DNA from: Pelagomonas calceolata
Taxonomy: Eukaryota > Sar > Pelagophyceae > Pelagomonadales > Pelagomonadaceae
Length of the DNA: 64,000 nucleotides
Assembly (NCBI GenBank): GCA_918797485.1
Contig: CAKKNE010000004.1
Coordinates: 1,240,001-1,304,000, forward strand
Direction: 5' to 3'
Part shown: positions 42,715 through 50,910 of the stretch, piece by piece
Numbering within the stretch: the first letter of the stretch is position 1
How the letters are laid out: each line of letters starts with the position of its first letter
Made by a program: the position numbers and the translations under genes
Notes under the pieces: generated by a model
What the model was told of the DNA's origin: nothing
Databases searched by the model: none
The model's input: only the letters and a program-made list of their open reading frames with translations

Positions 42715-43107
42715 TTAGTGCGTCTTCAGCGTCAGGCCGTGGTTAAAGATCGGCCGGACTGCTACGTTGAAGAAGACCTCGTGGCAGCCGAAGATAATCG
42801 CCACCTCGACGAGCACGACGGCAGACGTCCAGAGCAGGCGCCGGCCGAGACTCGACGGATGGGGCGTCGCGAAGCCCAGTGTCGCGTGGTGATCCAATAC
42901 GATGCATCCCACGACCAGGAAGAAGAGGCCGAACCACCAGCCCGTCGGGAAGCGGTTGACGAACGTGTGGCCCTCCGTGCTCTCGTCGTCGTCGGGGTAG
43001 GGCAGCCGCCGAAACGCGACGAATTTGCCCCTTGATGTAGTTTTCATCTGGAGCGTCAGCGCCGTCAGCCCGACCGCGGCACCTATCAAAACACGGCAGA
43101 CGAGCAT
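42715..43107 (-). CDS. Small membrane protein, 5' end probably lost
   Basis: 130 residues from the ATG at 43107. Three hydrophobic segments are visible (VCRVLIGAAVGLTALTL, WWFGLFFLVVGCIVLD, LWTSAVVLVEVAIIFG), separated by short charged loops. The frame stays open to 43218. However, from about 43108 onward the DNA is homologous, on the other strand, to the TPR gene at 44442-44580, so that extension is not native. I infer that a duplicated TPR segment landed at or near the 5' end of this gene, which may be truncated. Its function is unknown. Confidence 0.55.
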   Translation of the reverse strand: MLVCRVLIGAAVGLTALTLQMKTTSRGKFVAFRRLPYPDDDESTEGHTFVNRFPTGWWFGLFFLVVGCIVLDHHATLGFATPHPSSLGRRLLWTSAVVLVEVAIIFGCHEVFFNVAVRPIFNHGLTLKTH

Positions 43108-43584
43108 GACCAGGGCAATCTTGCGATCACGTATCGAAACCTCGGACGGAATGAAGAGGCCCTGAGCCTGCGACGAGACGTATACTCTGGATGGTTGAAG
43201 CTCAAGGGCGAGGAACATGAAAATACCCTCCTAGCAGCCAACAACTACGCGACGTCCCTTGTTTGTCTAAAGCGCTTCGAAGCAGCCAAATCACTGTATC
43301 GCAAAACGATCCCCGTCGCGCGACGCGTTCTCGGAGAGGGTCATGACGTCACGTTCAGGATGAGGAAAGGTTACGCACGTGCGCTCTGCGAGGACCCCAC
43401 CGCCACGGTCGACGATCTTCACGAGGCCGTGACGACGATCGAAGAGACGATACGGACGGCTCGGCGCGTGATGGGTCGCGCGCATCCTCTCACAGTGGCA
43501 ATTGAGCACGATCTGCGAAAGACGCGAGCCGTCCTCCGCGCCCGCGAGACGCCGCCGTCGCCGTCGCCGGCGGGGAGTGTGTAA
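43108..43584 (+). pseudogene. Duplicated 3' fragment of the MYND/TPR gene
   Basis: It matches the last 150 or so codons of the gene at 43770-44897, beginning at the shared GGCAATCTTGCG and running to a stop at 43584. The frame is still open (ITYRNLGRNEEALSLRRDVYSG, LAANNYATSL, AKSLYRKTIPVARRVLGEG). The MYND and RING-like parts are missing and there is no convincing start. It is a recent, 5'-truncated tandem copy, or a small TPR gene if a start has been captured. Confidence 0.7.
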
Positions 43585-43671
43585 ATGGGAGCAATATAGC
43601 GACTCTCTGGAGAGAAGACTCGGCCGTAGACTGCAAAACGACGCGTCCTGAGGCGAGCCCTCCTTGTATTA

Positions 43672-43694
43672 GCTAGCGGTTGTAAGGCACTAGC
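43672..43694 (+). promoter_or_regulatory. Recurrent intergenic dyad motif, copy 6
   Basis: GCTAGCG, GTTGTAAGG, CACTAGC, then AAACAA. The spacer is one base shorter. It is 76 bp upstream of the MYND/TPR start. Confidence 0.68.
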
Positions 43695-43769
43695 AAACAA
43701 GCAAGCGGAGTCTCTCGAGGGCTTTTTTGCATCGTAGGGGTGCCCCTGCGCGATTTGACCATATAGAAG

Positions 43770-44897
43770 ATGATCCTCACGCAGTGCGCCGTCTGCGCCA
43801 CCGAGCTTGGCTTAAGCTTGGGCAAGAAATGCGGCCGCTGCAGCACACGCTACTGTGGGCCTGAATGCCAGAAACAACACTGGGAAGCGGGCGGCCACGA
43901 CCAGCTTTGCAAACCGATAAAAAAGGCGGGCGGCGCCGAGCAGTATAATGCCAATAAGAGATACACGGAGGCCGTCGCGGAGGCCGTCGAGGCGTGCGCC
44001 GAGGACACGAAGGGCCAGACGTGCTACATCTGCACGCAGGCCCTCCACTGGAAGACGAAGGAGGGCCTCGTACGCGGGTGTTCGTGCCGCGGGACGGCGG
44101 GCCTCGCGCATGTGTCGTGCCTGGCGGAGCAGGCGAAGATTTTATTCGCGGAGGCCGAGGAGAACAATAAACCATTAGATCCAGCGTGGGCGCGGTGGCA
44201 CACGTGCGGCCTGTGCAAGCAAAATCATCACGGCGTCGTGCGGGGCGCGCTCGGCTGGGCGTGCTGGAAAACGTACGTGGGCCGGCCGGAGGGGGACTGG
44301 AATCGGATCAACGCGATGAATGAGCTCGGGACCGGTTTATCCGCCGCAGAGCACCACGAGGACGCGTTGGCCGTGAGGGAGGCCGAATTGTCTACACGGC
44401 GGCGCCTTGGTGATTCAGAGGAATCCATTCTCACCGTGCAGGGCAATCTTGCGGTCACGTATGTAGTGATCGGGCGGCACGAAGAGGCCCTAAATCTATA
44501 TCGTGATGTATACTCTGGACGTGTGAGGCTCAATGGCGAGGAACACTTGACCACCCTTATAGCAGCCAACAACTACGCGCTGTCCCTAAATGAACTAAAG
44601 CGCTTCGAAGAAGCCAAGCCGTTGCTGCGCAGAACGATCCCCGTGGCGCGACGTGTTCTCGAAGATGGCAATGACACCATGCTCAAGATGAGGTGGACTT
44701 ATGCGCAGACCCTCTACAAGGACGACGGCGCCACGCTCGACGATGTCCGCGAGGCCGTGACGACTCTCGAGGACACGGGACGGATCGCGCGGCGCGTGCT
44801 CGGCGGCGCGCACCCGACCACAACGGGGATTGAGGACCATCTGCGAGTCGCGCGAGCAATCCTCCGCGCCCGCGAGGCGCCGCCGACGAGTGGCTAA
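43770..44897 (+). CDS. MYND / RING-like zinc-finger and TPR protein
   Basis: A single exon of 375 residues. It has an N-terminal MYND finger (CAVCATELGLSLGKKC, then CSTRYCGPECQ, HWEAGGHDQLC). A second Cys/His cluster follows (CYICTQ, CSCRGTAGLAHVSCL, CGLCKQNHHG) resembling a RING-CH finger. From residue 180 come kinesin-light-chain-type TPRs (VQGNLAVTYVVIGRHEEAL, AANNYALSLNELKRFEEA). The layout suggests a protein-interaction or ubiquitin-ligase adaptor. A truncated copy of its 3' end lies just upstream. Confidence 0.85.
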   Translation: MILTQCAVCATELGLSLGKKCGRCSTRYCGPECQKQHWEAGGHDQLCKPIKKAGGAEQYNANKRYTEAVAEAVEACAEDTKGQTCYICTQALHWKTKEGLVRGCSCRGTAGLAHVSCLAEQAKILFAEAEENNKPLDPAWARWHTCGLCKQNHHGVVRGALGWACWKTYVGRPEGDWNRINAMNELGTGLSAAEHHEDALAVREAELSTRRRLGDSEESILTVQGNLAVTYVVIGRHEEALNLYRDVYSGRVRLNGEEHLTTLIAANNYALSLNELKRFEEAKPLLRRTIPVARRVLEDGNDTMLKMRWTYAQTLYKDDGATLDDVREAVTTLEDTGRIARRVLGGAHPTTTGIEDHLRVARAILRAREAPPTSG

Positions 44898-44908
44898 GAA
44901 GTTACTTA

Positions 44909-45910
44909 CTAGAGCGTGGCCTTGGCCGGCGACAAGGGAAGCCGCCTATCAACAATCTCCGAGTCGCGCGCCAAGCCAGTAAGCGAGGAAATGTCCGCCG
45001 GCAGGTGCAGCCCCTCGTGGCCGCCCGACGCTAGTAGGTCGCGGTAGGCCGCGTGCGTGTCCCTAATGACGCCGTGGGCGTAGGCACGCGGCATGCACCG
45101 CTCCTCCAACGCGAATTTGTTCGGCGGCTTGCCGTCGGGGATCTTGTACGTGCGGAACCACTCTCTTATGAAGGAGATCGTTCCTGGCAACAAGCGCTCC
45201 ACATCCTCCACATCATTGAGTTCAGGAGCCCACCGGTCGTCGACGTCAATCGCTACGACCTTCCAGTCGGTCTCGTCGTCGTCGATCATCGCCAGGACAC
45301 CTAAGACTTTGACGGCCCTCACTTGGCCCGTGCCGATTTGTCTTATACCAATTTCGCACACATCCAAAGGATCGTTGTCGCCCGGATAGCCCGTGTCCTT
45401 CGACACGTGCCTCGGGTCCTCCCACGTCCGCGGAAAACACCCATAGTTAAAAAAAATGTCGCCCTTCTTGAACTCGCGCAGCACGCCCTTCTTCTCGTCC
45501 TGCTTGATGGGGCACTTCGTTTCATCGGTCGCCACTTCAAATTTCTTTCTAGTGCACTTGGGAATCTCGCACACAAAATTAAATAAAGGCGGGGCGTTGC
45601 GCGGCGACGCCGGCGCCGACGACGGCGCCGAGGGCGCGACGAGGGGCACGTCGTGCCAGAGGCTCAGCTCTCTGGCTCGTTGCGACGTGTCCTTCTGTAA
45701 GACGTGGACCCGATAATCCTTCGACCCGACGGAGCCGCGTTCGAGTATCAAAGCTTCGTATCTGCGTATCGAGGCCTGGCGCTTCGGGATTGGTGGGTCG
45801 TTGTCTTTTACTTTGTTCTTCTTGTTGTCGCGCTTTTTGAGCTCTATCAGTAAACCAATGACGGAGATGCCTAGGGCGGCGAGCGCGATCTGGAGCGTGG
45901 ACTCGCGCAT
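44909..45910 (-). CDS. Family I inorganic pyrophosphatase, membrane-anchored
   Basis: A single exon of 333 residues. An N-terminal hydrophobic segment (LQIALAALGISVIGLLIEL) precedes the soluble pyrophosphatase fold. The family signature is GDNDPLDVCEIG, followed by GVLAMIDDDETDWKVVAID. It splits pyrophosphate to phosphate, pulling biosynthesis forward. The N-terminal anchor is unusual for this family and suggests an organelle or endomembrane location. It is a different protein class from the H+-pumping pyrophosphatase at 59.4 kb. Confidence 0.93.
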   Translation of the reverse strand: MRESTLQIALAALGISVIGLLIELKKRDNKKNKVKDNDPPIPKRQASIRRYEALILERGSVGSKDYRVHVLQKDTSQRARELSLWHDVPLVAPSAPSSAPASPRNAPPLFNFVCEIPKCTRKKFEVATDETKCPIKQDEKKGVLREFKKGDIFFNYGCFPRTWEDPRHVSKDTGYPGDNDPLDVCEIGIRQIGTGQVRAVKVLGVLAMIDDDETDWKVVAIDVDDRWAPELNDVEDVERLLPGTISFIREWFRTYKIPDGKPPNKFALEERCMPRAYAHGVIRDTHAAYRDLLASGGHEGLHLPADISSLTGLARDSEIVDRRLPLSPAKATL

Positions 45911-46386
45911 CTTTTGCTTGTTGATGCGCTACCCGATCGTCTTCTTGTTGATGTTGCGCGTCGCGTCGATGGCGTATCACGTCGGATGCTGCCGCGGAGG
46001 CTGCGGTTCCCGACGTCGAGTCTTGAGGCTGGGATGAATCCCTGGCGCCTAGATACGGCTCCTGTTTTCGATGCTGGGCAGTGCCGCGGGATCGGTTCTG
46101 TCCTGCGGCAGCGCTACGCGTGCACAAAGGCAAACGTACAGGCTTGCGCTCCTGGGATTTTTGTCTGCTTGCTAGTGTGTTACTGGACGCTAGCACCGGG
46201 TCGGCGCGGCTCTGCGTTTTGCCGGGGCTCGCATACCTGGTGGACGTTGACCATTTGAACAGCTCTCAAACGCTGCCGACGAAGCCGCCGTCGAAGCGTC
46301 ACCAGCCGCCGCATCGCCTGGCACTGAAAACTCCCAGGGGCCCCAGCATCCTTCCGCAGCCACACAACACCACAACACCGTAACCA
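45911..46386. other. Divergent 5' gap with dyad motif
   Basis: This 476-bp gap has the dyad at 46171-46194 and, near 45960, one GTCGCGTCGATGGCGTA introner core. No gene is supported. Confidence 0.5.
46171..46194 (-). promoter_or_regulatory. Recurrent intergenic dyad motif, copy 7
   Basis: On plus it reads GCTAGTG, TGTTACTGGA, CGCTAGC. It lies 193 bp from the EHD start and 261 bp from the pyrophosphatase start. Confidence 0.65.
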
Positions 46387-47955
46387 ATGGAGGAGATGTT
46401 CTTCGGCAAGAAGAAGCAGGAAGGACCCTCAATCCCACCGCCGCCGTCCGCCGACGACGCCGAAAAGAAGGATTATGTGCTCCGGGAATTGTCGAAACTT
46501 TATACAAAAGTCTTCCGGCCCATCGAAGAGGCCACGAAGTTCGACGTGTTTTATTCCTCACTGCTGAATGAGGCGGAGTTCCGCACGCCGCCCATGGTTT
46601 TACTAGTAGGACCTTATTCGGTCGGCAAGACGACGTTTATCGAGTATTGACCAGTGTCGAGGTTCAAGGGCCCTTCAACTCGGGGTCTCTCTGCGTGTGG
46701 GCGCAGTGATGCTCTCGCCACTCGGTCGAGTGCATCAGAGGGGCGTCGGGTCCGAGTTTGGTCGATGTCCGCGCAGGTACCTCCTCGGCCGCAAGTTCCC
46801 GGGCCAGCGCATCGGTCCCGAGCCGACCACGGACCGGTTCACGGCCGTCATGTACGGCGAGGACGACCGGACGATTCCTGGAAACGCTCTGACGGTGGCA
46901 CCGAATTCGCCCTTCCGAGCGTTGCAGCGCGAGGGCAACGCATTTCTGTCGAGGTTTGAAGGAAGTCTCTGTGCCGCACCGTTGCTGGAGCACTTGTCAC
47001 TGATCGACACGCCTGGGGTGTTGTCCGGAGAGAAACAACGGGTCCAGAGGCACTACGACTTTGACGTCGTCGTCCAGTGGCGCCGACGCGGCGTCTATCA
47101 AGTCGCGGCGATGGCGTCGTCGCGATACCGCATCGCCTCGACGCCGTCGACGCGGCCGGCAGAGCGTCGACGCGTCTCGTGACGGTGTCGTTCCCACGCA
47201 GGTTCGCGGAACGAGTGGATTTAATAGTGCTGCTCTTCGATCCGTTCAAGCTCGACATTAGCGACGAGTTGACGGGAGTCATCCGACGGTTCCGGGGCCA
47301 CGAGGACAAGGTGCGCGTCGTGCTCAACAAGTCCGATAGAGTGAATCAGCAGCAGTTGATGCGAGTTTATGGTGCATTGATGTGGTCGCTGGGACGCGTG
47401 TTAGACACGCCCGAAGTGTGTCGAGTTTATGTTGGCTCGTTCCACGATGAAGAATTGAGAGACCCGGACACGGCGCCTCTCTTAGCCGCGGAGATGGGCG
47501 ATCTCCTGTCGGATCTGCGGGAATTACCGCAACAATCCGCGACGCGGCGCGTGAACGAACTCGTTAAGAGAGCGCGATTGCTCAAGGCGCACTGCTACTT
47601 GCTGGACCACCTGCGGGAACAGATGCCGTCGGTCTACGGCTTCCAGAAGAAAAAACAAGAGCTGTTGAACAGCATGCCGGCGCAGTTCCGGACCGTTTGT
47701 AGAGCTCGTGGTCTCTCCCCGGGCGACTTCCCCGACTTGCAGAAATTCGTCGCGGTGGCGAAGGAAGTGGATTTTGCGCAGTTCCCTAGGGTGAACGGCT
47801 CGCGCATGAAGAAGGGCAAGATGATGCAGGAGCTCGAGGCCGCGCTCAACAACGCGATCCCCGCGCTCATGGAGTTCCTGCCTCGAGGGGCTGCTTCTGT
47901 GGAAGAACCGGTCACGGAGTCGGTGGGCGTGAGCGAGGTGGAGACGGTGATCTAG
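46387..47955 (+). CDS. EHD-family membrane-remodelling GTPase
   Basis: Exons are 46387-46643, 46777-47079 and 47202-47955, giving 437 residues. EHD features are GPYSVGKTTFIEYLL (P-loop), DRFTAVMYG (switch region), LIDTPGVLSGEKQR (DxxG) and WFAERVDLIVLLFD followed by KLDISDEL and VLNKSD. EHD proteins are dynamin-like ATP/GTP-driven scaffolds that tubulate membranes in endocytic recycling. No C-terminal EH domain follows the helical region, so partner binding must differ from animal EHDs. Keeping the family's invariant Trp in WFAERVD requires a GC donor for intron 2. Confidence 0.92.
46644..46776 (+). mobile_element. Introner-like intron, family D
   Basis: 133 bp, GTATTGACCAG...CCGCGCAG. Its body (CTCGGTCGAGTG...GTCGGGTCCGAG) is shared with the element at 61087-61211. 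Confidence 0.75.
47080..47201 (+). mobile_element. Introner intron with GC donor
   Basis: 122 bp, GCGCCGACGCGG...CCACGCAG, with GTCGCGGCGATGGCGTCG and GACGCCGTCGACGCGG cores. A GT alternative three bases upstream would delete the conserved Trp. Confidence 0.82.
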
Positions 47956-48092
47956 GGGCTAAGTGTCGTTCTATTCGACGTTGCGTCTCGTCGTCTCGAG
48001 ATCATAGGTGAGGCGGGTCCGTGGCGTTGGCGCGGCCTCGACGCCATCGACGCGCCGCTCACCGGATACCCAGGGACGTAAAGGTAGCACGG

Positions 48093-48566
48093 CTAGTACT
48101 TAAATTCCTCCCCGCCGCCCGCCGCGCGCCTCTCAGCAATCCGCGCGTCGAGCGACGGGTGCTTCGTCAACGATTTCTTCTGAGACTTCTCCTCGCATCG
48201 CGGGCAGGTGAACTCCTCGATGGGGTTCGCGAGCGTGCAGTACGTGTGCACCTCGTTCCCACATCCTGGAATATCACAAGTCAGCACGTTCCACGGACTG
48301 CACGCGTCGGCCGCCGTGCTTCGCCCGCAGACGACGCACTCCTCCTTGCCGTTTGGAATTGGGGGCGTCGCCGCGCGCGCGTACGACGGCGGCGTCGGCG
48401 CGCGCGAAGGTGCCTCGGCGACCGGCGGCGTCGCCGCGCGGGCGTAGGCGGGTGGAGGCGAGGCGGCGCGCGGCGCCTCCGCGACCGGCGGCGTCGCCGC
48501 TCGCGCGTAGACTGGCGCGGGCGCCACAATATCCGGACGACACGGGAAGCTAGACGATGCCACCAC
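48093..48566 (-). CDS. Pro/Ala-repeat zinc-finger protein, start uncertain
   Basis: 157 codons from a GTG; no ATG is visible in frame, so an upstream exon may exist. Three copies of YARAATPP, each in a PVAEAP-type context, precede a Cys/His-rich domain: CVVCGRSTAADAC, LTCDIPGCGNEVHTYC and FTCPRCEEK. This resembles a PHD-like or treble-clef zinc finger. It lies antisense to the region where the 5' part of the sulfotransferase-like gene should be. Confidence 0.6.
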   Translation of the reverse strand: MVASSSFPCRPDIVAPAPVYARAATPPVAEAPRAASPPPAYARAATPPVAEAPSRAPTPPSYARAATPPIPNGKEECVVCGRSTAADACSPWNVLTCDIPGCGNEVHTYCTLANPIEEFTCPRCEEKSQKKSLTKHPSLDARIAERRAAGGGEEFKY

Positions 48567-48569
48567 CGC

Positions 48570-49082
48570 AAGCCGACGACGATCGAGCCGATAGATTTCT
48601 TGGGGCGCGTCCGCGGCGAGGCCTGCGACTCGGCTACGTTATACTCCCTCGGCGCCGCGTTCGCGAACGACACGCGCGTCGTCGTCGCGACGTACGAGGC
48701 GTTCCGAAACGACGCCGGCGGCGAGTTGACGCGCGTCTTCCGCGAGCTCGGCCTTGACGCGTCGGCGGCGCGCAAGACGCCGCCGCGGACCATGAAGCGT
48801 TCGCCCGAGGCCCTGTCACGCGCTGCGTGGAAATCGAATTTCAGGCGCCCCACGCCATCGACGCGACATTGTCCTTGTGACTGCGCCCCACACAGGTCAC
48901 GCGTCTTCGCCAACCACAAGGACCTCGCGCGGGCCCTCAAGCGCTGGGCGCCCAAGGGCTGCCGTTTAGAAGGAATGATCCTGGACACGAAGGGGACGCG
49001 GTCATTTAGGTGCAACGCGGCGAAGGCGTGCGACCACTTCAGGGAACTCGAGCGCGCGTGCCGGGGGGCCGGGGAGTGTTAG
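48570..49082 (+). pseudogene. Sulfotransferase-like C-terminal fragment
   Basis: It has an open frame but no start; upstream it collides with the antisense zinc-finger gene. After removing the 48815-48895 introner, the frame reads RVVVATYEAFRNDAGGELTR then VFRELGLD, resembling the C-terminal half of PAPS sulfotransferases, and ends in a Cys-rich tail. The PAPS loops are not seen. It could be a truncated gene, or its first exons could lie further upstream through an unseen intron. Confidence 0.45.
48815..48895 (+). mobile_element. Mini-introner, family A, perfect TSD
   Basis: The element is 48823-48895 (73 bp), CTGCGTGGAAATCG...CCCCACACAG, with target repeat GTCACGCG at 48815-48822 and 48896-48903. 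The intron is 81 bp (27 codons, no stop). It is the smallest copy here with a perfect duplication. Confidence 0.93.
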
Positions 49083-49207
49083 TTTCGGACAACATTTCTT
49101 CTTATCTGAAGTTATCATCACTAGCCGAGGAGAACGGACCCAGCAACTCCATTGATAATCCCTGGTGCTTAAAGACCAAATCTTTGGAATCAACATACAT
49201 AGCTTAC

Positions 49208-49900
49208 TCAGTAGTACCCCGCGTGGAGCCAGTACTCGAGGACCTTTCGGACGAGTTCCGGCGGGAGGAGGGGCGTCTCAAGGATCGACGTGATCCTCGC
49301 GAGGTGGGCTTGAGCGTATCTCTGGAATCCGCCGGCGTTTTTGACTCGTACGATGTACGGCTCCGTGTTATCGGTGGGGATCTCAGCGCCCGCGCGGAGA
49401 AAGAGCGGCCACATCCAGCGGTTCGTTCGGGAAAGAAGTGCAAGGCTGAAAGCCGTCAGCCCGTGACCTTCTCTTAGATTCAGAGAAGCGCCTGCGGCCA
49501 GGAGCACTTCGAGGCAATTGTTAGGCCCCATCCGCACTGCAAAGTGCAGCGCTGTGGTTCCACCGGTGGTTGCCGCATCCACATTAACGCCGCTTTGAAC
49601 TAGCAACGACACCAACCCGACGCTTCCAATGCAAACCGCACAGTGAAGTGGCGTCCAGCTAGAAGAATTGGTCGCTTCCAAATTTGCCCCCGCGTCACGA
49701 AGGAGCTTGAAGCAGGCCGCGCGGCGGTCTTCATCCGCAGCGGTTGTGTTGGAAGAGGCCTGCGGATGAAGCGGGCCGCACAATAAATGAAGAGGCGTTC
49801 TACCGTAATCGTCCGTTACATCTGGCCTTATACCGGCCCGCAAACATTTTCGGAGCATCTCGACGTCACCGCGCCATGCGGCCTCGCGTAAGGTTGCCAT
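49208..49900 (-). CDS. Ankyrin-repeat protein
   Basis: A single exon of 230 residues from the ATG at 49900. Ankyrin repeats start at once (LREAAWRGDVEMLRKCLRAG, YGRTPLHLLC, WTPLHCAVCIGSVGLVSLLV, TTALHFAVRMGPNNCLEVLL, LTAFSLALL). A short C-terminal helix follows (LPPELVRKVLEYWLHAG), a tail often seen in stramenopile ankyrin genes. It is a protein-interaction module; the partner is unknown. Confidence 0.87.
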   Translation of the reverse strand: MATLREAAWRGDVEMLRKCLRAGIRPDVTDDYGRTPLHLLCGPLHPQASSNTTAADEDRRAACFKLLRDAGANLEATNSSSWTPLHCAVCIGSVGLVSLLVQSGVNVDAATTGGTTALHFAVRMGPNNCLEVLLAAGASLNLREGHGLTAFSLALLSRTNRWMWPLFLRAGAEIPTDNTEPYIVRVKNAGGFQRYAQAHLARITSILETPLLPPELVRKVLEYWLHAGYY

Positions 49901-50099
49901 AAAATATGGTCTGACCAAGAGAGCCGTGAGAGGCGCTATCTATGGACAGCGCAGCGAAAACGGGCAGAGACCGCGCAATAGCGGTGCGCCGCTGTAGCGG
50001 AACGCCTATGCGCTGCGTCCCGGTACGCAAGTCGCCGCGTACGCGTGGTGCCTCTAGTGTGTTTCAACTAGATGCGTTTTTTATCAGGGCTACAGGTCC

Positions 50100-50320
50100 T
50101 CTCAGACTTGGGGAGGGCGAGCCACTGATTCGGCGGGGAAAAGTACCCCTTTCCACGACGAGTGCCTCGCCTATTACTCTGAGTAATACCCCTACCTCTC
50201 CCCGCGTCTCGGGATACGTGCGGGAGCAGTCTTCTCACCCCAATGGCTGGGGCCCGGCATGAGCCGCACTCGGGCGGCTCGCCGCGCCTCGGCAATCCGG
50301 TGAAACCGGACAACCTCAAG
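50100..50320 (+). ncRNA. Candidate structured RNA
   Basis: Read on plus, an outer stem GGGGAG (50110-50115) can pair with CTCCCC near 50198-50203. Inside it GGCGAG pairs with CTCGCC. Local hairpins are GGGGAAAAGTACCCC, TATTACTC/GAGTAATA (50172-50188), CCCC-AATGGCT-GGGG (50238-50252), GAGCCGC-ACTCGG-GCGGCTC (50261-50280) and TCCGG-TGAAA-CCGGA (50296-50310). I could not match it to a known RNA family, and the strand is uncertain. Confidence 0.4.
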
Positions 50321-50369
50321 CCATTGCTTTGTGACCTTCCACTCCCCGCGAAAAAGTCAAAGAACACGA

Positions 50370-50393
50370 GCTAGCGGCATGTAAGGCACTAGG
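50370..50393 (+). promoter_or_regulatory. Recurrent intergenic dyad motif, copy 8
   Basis: GCTAGCG, GCATGTAAGG, CACTAGG, then AAACAC. It is 96 bp upstream of the glutaredoxin-like start. Confidence 0.68.
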
Positions 50394-50488
50394 AAACACA
50401 AAAGCGGCAGTCGCCGCACGCGTGCGGCTGCGCACTCAAAAACGCCAGGAAAGGACTCATTTGGACACGCCGTCGACGCCTGCGACCG

Positions 50489-50908
50489 ATGCGACGCCAA
50501 CTCCTCGCACTAACGACGCTGGCCGCCCGGGCGCTGCAGCCCCCGCGCACGCGCGCGCGGCACACGCGCCACTTTTCCGTCAGCGGCCGTATATATGAAG
50601 GCGACGGCCCGACGATCGAACTCTTCACGAAGGAGGGCTGCACGCTCTGCGACGCCGCGAAGGCCGTCCTCGACGCGTTACGAAACGACGCGCCCCATTC
50701 CCTCGTAGCCGTGGACATCACGGACCAAGACAAAAAACAGTTGTGGGACAGGTACAAGTACGACATCCCCGTGCTCGCGATCGACGGCGTGTACTGGACG
50801 AAGCACCGCGTCACTGAGGGAGACGCGCGCGCGGCCATCGACGAGGCGACTGCTGGAGAGTTCCGAGAACGCCCGGGCGAGCCCGACGCGTCGCGGCTAG
50901 AACGATAA
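50489..50908 (+). CDS. Glutaredoxin-like protein, organelle-targeted
   Basis: A single exon of 139 residues. The leader MRRQLLALTTLAARALQPPRTRARHTRHFS is Arg-rich and suggests mitochondrial or plastid import. The fold follows: IELFTKEGCTLCDAAKAVLD (CxxC redox pair CTLC), VAVDITDQDKKQLWDRYKYD and IPVLAIDG (cis-Pro). This matches the short glutaredoxin-like (DUF836) group. It is probably involved in thiol redox exchange. Confidence 0.85.
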   Translation: MRRQLLALTTLAARALQPPRTRARHTRHFSVSGRIYEGDGPTIELFTKEGCTLCDAAKAVLDALRNDAPHSLVAVDITDQDKKQLWDRYKYDIPVLAIDGVYWTKHRVTEGDARAAIDEATAGEFRERPGEPDASRLER

Positions 50909-50910
50909 CA

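Larger units (their letters stand above)
49901..50488. other. Divergent gap with structured region and dyad motif
   Basis: This 588-bp gap has no supported protein gene. It holds a densely structured stretch (about 50100-50320) and the dyad at 50370-50393. Confidence 0.5.

Noticed and set aside
42715-43218. Full 167-codon version of the small membrane protein
   Set aside because: Codons beyond 43107 are the complement of duplicated TPR sequence, so the longer N-terminus is not native.
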